Positions 6,276 to 9,423 of a DNA stretch of 9,423 nt are shown here, in pieces. The position numbers were made by a program, and so were the translations under genes. Source of the DNA: Candidatus Zixiibacteriota bacterium (GTDB taxonomy: Bacteria; Zixibacteria; MSB-5A5; GN15; FEB-12); NCBI GenBank assembly GCA_030619345.1, contig JAUXBO010000070.1:1-9423 (forward strand), given 5' to 3'. Position 1 is the first letter of the stretch, and each line of letters opens with the position of its first letter. The notes beneath the pieces were generated by a model. That model saw nothing but the letters and a program-made list of their open reading frames with translations. It was not told where the DNA came from and ran no database searches.

Positions 6276-7261
6276 TGTTCAAGTTTTTGATCTGCTGCAC
6301 CGCTATTTATGGCATCGGTTGCCAAACAAACTCCGTCTTTGATCGAAGGCACTTGGCCCGAAACATAAATCATCGCACCGGCATTAAACAGCACCGCATC
6401 ACGGTACGAAGATTTCTTGCCCTCGAAAACTGCTTTGAGGATTGTGAAATTTTCCCTAGGGTCGCCTCCCTTAAGAGAGCCCGAAGGATGCAGTGACAGG
6501 CCAACATCGGTGGGACTGATACTCACTTCGGTGGCTCGCCCATCAATGATGTCAACAAAATCAGTCTCGGCTGTGACCGAGAATTCATCGAGCCCATCGT
6601 GCGAATGGGCCACTATCAGATGCTTGAGATTGTTGAGGCGTCCGACTTCCGCCATCAGGGGCAATAAAGAACGGTCGTATACACCGATCACCTGACGCTT
6701 TACTCTGGCGGGATTGGTAAGCGGTCCCAGAATGTTGAATACGGTGCGAATCCCGAGTTCCTTTCTGATCGGTCCGGCATACTTCATAGCCGGATGGAAA
6801 TTTGGAGCAAACATAAAACCGAATCCGAGGGAATTTATATTATCCTGCACCACCTCGTGACCCGGATCAATGCGACCGCCTGACTGCTCAAGCAAATCAG
6901 CCGAGCCACAACTGGAACTGACTGAACGATTACCATGCTTGGCAACTGTCACACCCGCAGCTGCGGTTACGATTGCCGCCGCAGTAGAGATATTAAAAGT
7001 ATGAGTTCCATCACCGCCCGTGCCGCAACCATCGACAGCATTGGGGTTAGTCAGTATCAGCTTCACAGCATGCGACTGCATGGCCTGCGCCATACCCGCT
7101 ACCTCTGGCGCGGTCTCTCCTTTGGCGCGAAGAGCAACCAGCAGAGCGGCCGTCATAGGGGCTGTTACTTCTCCGCTCATGATGTTGTTCATCAGATCGC
7201 GGGCCTGATCGAGCTCAAGTGATTCGCCTTCAAGAAGTCGATTTAGCAGCTCTTTGCTCAT
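6233..7261 (-). CDS. trpD: Anthranilate phosphoribosyltransferase
   Basis: Transfers phosphoribose from PRPP to anthranilate, giving N-(5'-phosphoribosyl)anthranilate for TrpF. The 342-residue protein has the N-terminal helical domain and the glycine-rich PRPP site. Key motifs are DGCGTGGDGTHTFNIST (77-93), KHGNRSVSSSCGSAD (108-122), FNILGPLTNPA (175-185) and the metal-binding DGLDE (222-226). It is not fused to TrpG. The ATG (7259-7261) overlaps the trpG stop as ATGA, with GGAG 8 bases upstream. The end of the gene overlaps the transporter reading frame by 43 bases or by a TTGA junction, depending on the transporter start used. Confidence 0.97.
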   Translation of the reverse strand: MSKELLNRLLEGESLELDQARDLMNNIMSGEVTAPMTAALLVALRAKGETAPEVAGMAQAMQSHAVKLILTNPNAVDGCGTGGDGTHTFNISTAAAIVTAAAGVTVAKHGNRSVSSSCGSADLLEQSGGRIDPGHEVVQDNINSLGFGFMFAPNFHPAMKYAGPIRKELGIRTVFNILGPLTNPARVKRQVIGVYDRSLLPLMAEVGRLNNLKHLIVAHSHDGLDEFSVTAETDFVDIIDGRATEVSISPTDVGLSLHPSGSLKGGDPRENFTILKAVFEGKKSSYRDAVLFNAGAMIYVSGQVPSIKDGVCLATDAINSGAADQKLEQWAAASSGRAVNQD

Positions 7262-7824
7262 CTGATTATCTCCAGGAAATTACCGAGTATTGTCTTGCCG
7301 GAGGTAGTGAGAATCGACTCAGGGTGGAACTGAACTCCAAACAGAGGCAGGTCGTTATGCTCAATGGCCATGATGACATCGTCAGTCCAGGCTGTCACGG
7401 TGAAGGCGGCAGGGAGACTCTCCCTTATTACTGTTAACGAATGATACCGGGTAGCCACGAACGGAGATTCAACTGACTCAAAGAGGCGTGAATTGTTATG
7501 TGAGATATCCGACGTCTTGCCGTGCATCAGGGTGGGCGCATACCCGATGGTGCCACCGAACACTTGAGCGATGGCCTGGTGTCCCAGGCAAACTCCGAGC
7601 ATGGGGATTTTGTCGGAAAGAGCTTCAATTATTGCGTTCATGTTTCCGGCTTTCTCCGGGCGTCCCGGACCGGGTGACAGAACAATTCCCTGTGGCGCCA
7701 GGCGGCTGATCTCGGCAACCTCAATTTCATCATTGCGGAAAACTTCGGTGTCAGCCCCGAGTTCGCACAGGTACTGGACCAAATTGTAAGTAAACGAATC
7801 GTAGTTGTCGATAACCAGCAACAT
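7258..7824 (-). CDS. trpG: Anthranilate synthase component II (glutamine amidotransferase)
   Basis: Class I glutamine amidotransferase that releases ammonia from glutamine and channels it to TrpE for anthranilate formation. The 188-residue length is that of a stand-alone TrpG/PabA subunit. It begins with the hallmark MLLVIDNYDSFTYNLVQYL and shows LSPGPGRP (49-56, oxyanion side), the nucleophile C79 in GVCLGHQAI, and the H167/E169 pair in FHPES. Sequence alone does not separate TrpG from PabA, and a shared role in folate synthesis is possible, but the position between trpE and trpD makes TrpG the main role. The ATG shares one base with the trpE stop (TGATG) and has GGAG 7 bases upstream. Confidence 0.96.
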   Translation of the reverse strand: MLLVIDNYDSFTYNLVQYLCELGADTEVFRNDEIEVAEISRLAPQGIVLSPGPGRPEKAGNMNAIIEALSDKIPMLGVCLGHQAIAQVFGGTIGYAPTLMHGKTSDISHNNSRLFESVESPFVATRYHSLTVIRESLPAAFTVTAWTDDVIMAIEHNDLPLFGVQFHPESILTTSGKTILGNFLEIIR

Positions 7825-9281
7825 CAGTCGTCTCCGGCTATGGCATCGATTAATGCCCTTGCTTTGTCGCGTGTCTCGTCAAACTCTCGCGCCGGTTTTG
7901 AGTCGGCCACAATCCCGGCCCCCGCCTGTACATAATACTCACCATCTTTGCGAACCATAGTGCGGATGGCTATGCAGGAGTCAAGATTCCCCCAGAAGTC
8001 AAGATATGCGATCGATCCGGCATATACTCCCCGGCGTAGCTTTTCAAGTTCGTCGATAATCTCCATCGCGCGGATTTTGGGTGCGCCCGAAACCGTTCCA
8101 GCGGGAAAACAGGCGAAATGCCCTTCGATAGGTGAAGCACCTTTGGCTAACTCCCCAACTACTGAACTTACGATGTGAATGACATGCGAATATTTTTCGA
8201 TAACCATATTGTCTTTTACCCGCACCGTACCCGGTTTGCTGACCCTGCCTATATCATTGCGACCGAGATCCAGCAGCATGGTATGCTCGGCCAATTCTTT
8301 GGCATCGGTCATCAAGTCTTGAATAAGGGTGTTGTCCTCGCGCTCGGTTTTGCCTCTTCGGCGAGTTCCGGCTATTGGTCGTGTCTCGGCAACCCCGCCC
8401 TCAATGCGAACCATCATCTCCGGAGAAGCACCAATGATTGAACTGTCCGGAAACTTCAGTAGAAACATATACGGTGACGGATTGATGCGCCGCAGACGGC
8501 GGTAGACTTCAAGCGGTTCTTTTTTTGACTTCAACCGCCAGCGTTGTGAGAGCACGACCTGAAAGATATCGCCCTCTTTAATATATTTCTTGGCCTTGCG
8601 AACCATCGACGAAAACTCGCTTTTACTATATGACGATTCGATCTTCGGCTTGGGATGTTTATCGTTAATCTGGCGCAGTAGAGTTGACTGCAATTTCTTT
8701 ATCATGTTTTTCAGATCGGCTGTGGCAGCATCGTATTTCTTTTTGAATCCCTTCTCCCCCGACTCATGCAGAATATTGGCTATTACGACAATCTCCTGTT
8801 TCAAATGATCGAACGCAACAATCCTGCTGTAGAAACCAAATCGCATATCGGGCAGATCGATTTGGTTCTCGTTCTGATCGGGGATGTCCTCCACCCAACG
8901 AACGGTATCGTATGCAAAGTAGCCCACTCCGCCACCGGTAAATCGCGGCAGTCCCTCAACTCTGATCGGGCGATAAAAAGAGAACAGTTCCCGCACAAAA
9001 TCAATCGGTGGTACACCCAACTTAGAACTGGTTTTCCCTTTGGTGACACAAACACCGTCAGCATCCGGTTCCACAATTAGAAAGGGATCGAATCCAAGGA
9101 ACGAGTAACGAGCAATCTTCTCGCCACCTTCGATTGACTCCAACAAAAAGCTGAATTTCTTGTTCCGGGCCAGTTTAATATAGGCTGACACCGGCGTATC
9201 AAGATCAGCAGGAATGCGTTCAAACAGCGGAACCACATTCCCTTTTTTGCTCAGCATTTTCGCTTCGCTGTAAGAAATCAT
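7824..9281 (-). CDS. trpE: Anthranilate synthase component I
   Basis: Converts chorismate plus ammonia from TrpG to anthranilate and pyruvate, the first committed step to tryptophan. The 485-residue protein is in the normal range. The N-terminal domain carries SFLLES (44-49) followed by RYSFLGF (58-64); LLES is the known tryptophan-binding motif for feedback inhibition. The chorismate-binding domain has GDIFQVVLSQR (237-247), SPYMFLL, IIGASPEM, ETRPIAGTRRRG (299-310), EHTMLLDLGRND (332-343, including H333), CFPAGTVSGAPK (391-402) and QAGAGIVADS (452-461). PIAGT and the N-terminal LLES support TrpE over PabB or an isochorismate synthase. The ATG (9279-9281) overlaps the dapF stop as ATGA, with AGGAG 12 bases upstream. 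No leader peptide or attenuator fits between the two genes. Confidence 0.97.
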   Translation of the reverse strand: MISYSEAKMLSKKGNVVPLFERIPADLDTPVSAYIKLARNKKFSFLLESIEGGEKIARYSFLGFDPFLIVEPDADGVCVTKGKTSSKLGVPPIDFVRELFSFYRPIRVEGLPRFTGGGVGYFAYDTVRWVEDIPDQNENQIDLPDMRFGFYSRIVAFDHLKQEIVVIANILHESGEKGFKKKYDAATADLKNMIKKLQSTLLRQINDKHPKPKIESSYSKSEFSSMVRKAKKYIKEGDIFQVVLSQRWRLKSKKEPLEVYRRLRRINPSPYMFLLKFPDSSIIGASPEMMVRIEGGVAETRPIAGTRRRGKTEREDNTLIQDLMTDAKELAEHTMLLDLGRNDIGRVSKPGTVRVKDNMVIEKYSHVIHIVSSVVGELAKGASPIEGHFACFPAGTVSGAPKIRAMEIIDELEKLRRGVYAGSIAYLDFWGNLDSCIAIRTMVRKDGEYYVQAGAGIVADSKPAREFDETRDKARALIDAIAGDD

Positions 9282-9423
9282 CGGTAGTCGAATTCTCCTG
9301 TGCCGATCCTGTCCACCGGACCGCTTAGTTCTATGATTCCGTCACTTTTGCGCCAATGGACCTTAAGTGTTCCGTTTGTGAATTCTACTTTGCACTTTCG
9401 ATCAAGATGGCCGTTGACTACAC
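9278..9423 (-). CDS. dapF: Diaminopimelate epimerase, C-terminal fragment
   Basis: The last 47 codons of a minus-strand gene entering from the right edge, ending at TGA (9278-9280) that overlaps the trpE ATG. The peptide reads VVNGHLDRKCKVEF, then NGTLKVHW, then DGIIELSGPVDRIGTGEFDYR. This matches the end of DapF, where GLxDRxVxV is followed by GGxLxIxW and the terminal (M/L)xGPAxxVxxGE. DapF interconverts LL- and meso-diaminopimelate for lysine and peptidoglycan synthesis. The catalytic cysteines lie outside the window, so the assignment rests on the C-terminal pattern only; another DapF-fold epimerase is less likely. The overlap suggests that dapF and the trp genes share a transcript. Confidence 0.75.
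   Translation of the reverse strand, partial: VVNGHLDRKCKVEFTNGTLKVHWRKSDGIIELSGPVDRIGTGEFDYR

Noticed and set aside
8766..9080. 104-codon open frame on the plus strand opposite trpE
   Set aside because: It is antisense to the conserved TrpE N-terminal domain, without motifs or a convincing ribosome site.
7258..9281. trpE/trpG being pabB/pabA for folate
   Set aside because: The LLES feedback motif, PIAGT and the position directly before trpD all favour anthranilate synthase.

Overview
The window is almost entirely one minus-strand gene cluster, a complete tryptophan operon with extra genes built into it. Read in the direction of transcription (right to left) it holds: the last 47 codons of dapF (diaminopimelate epimerase), trpE, trpG, trpD, a 12-helix MFS transporter, trpC, trpF, trpB, trpA, a small AroQ-type chorismate mutase and an aroF-type DAHP synthase. 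After a 94-base gap comes the first 45 codons of another minus-strand gene that runs off the left edge. Every trp enzyme is full length and keeps the catalytic residues I checked, so none looks like a pseudogene.

Logic of the cluster: AroF commits phosphoenolpyruvate and erythrose 4-phosphate to the shikimate pathway. TrpE/TrpG convert chorismate to anthranilate. TrpD, TrpF and TrpC carry it to indole-glycerol phosphate, and TrpA/TrpB make tryptophan. The chorismate mutase sends chorismate the other way, towards prephenate, Phe and Tyr, so entry and both exits of the chorismate branch point are encoded on one apparent transcript. The MFS protein between trpD and trpC has no visible substrate signature; its position suggests a link to tryptophan or a pathway intermediate, but that is inference.

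Layout: neighbouring genes overlap by 1 to 11 bases in ATGA, GTGA or TGATG arrangements. The only exceptions are an uncertain transporter start (43-base overlap, or a 3-base TTGA overlap) and an 8-base gap before aroF. This predicts strong translational coupling. Because dapF overlaps trpE, there is no room for a trp leader peptide, T-box or TRAP-type attenuator directly before trpE; any such control must lie upstream of dapF, outside the window, or not exist. Enzyme-level control looks intact: TrpE has the LLES tryptophan-site motif, and AroF has the N-terminal ferredoxin-like domain of the Thermotoga maritima enzyme.

Organism: a bacterium of middling GC. The unfused trpE-G-D-C-F-B-A order, the T. 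maritima-type (I-beta) DAHP synthase and dapF directly upstream do not fit a gamma-proteobacterium. A member of the FCB group or a related uncultured phylum is a loose guess. I saw no mobile element, CRISPR array, RNA gene or phage gene.
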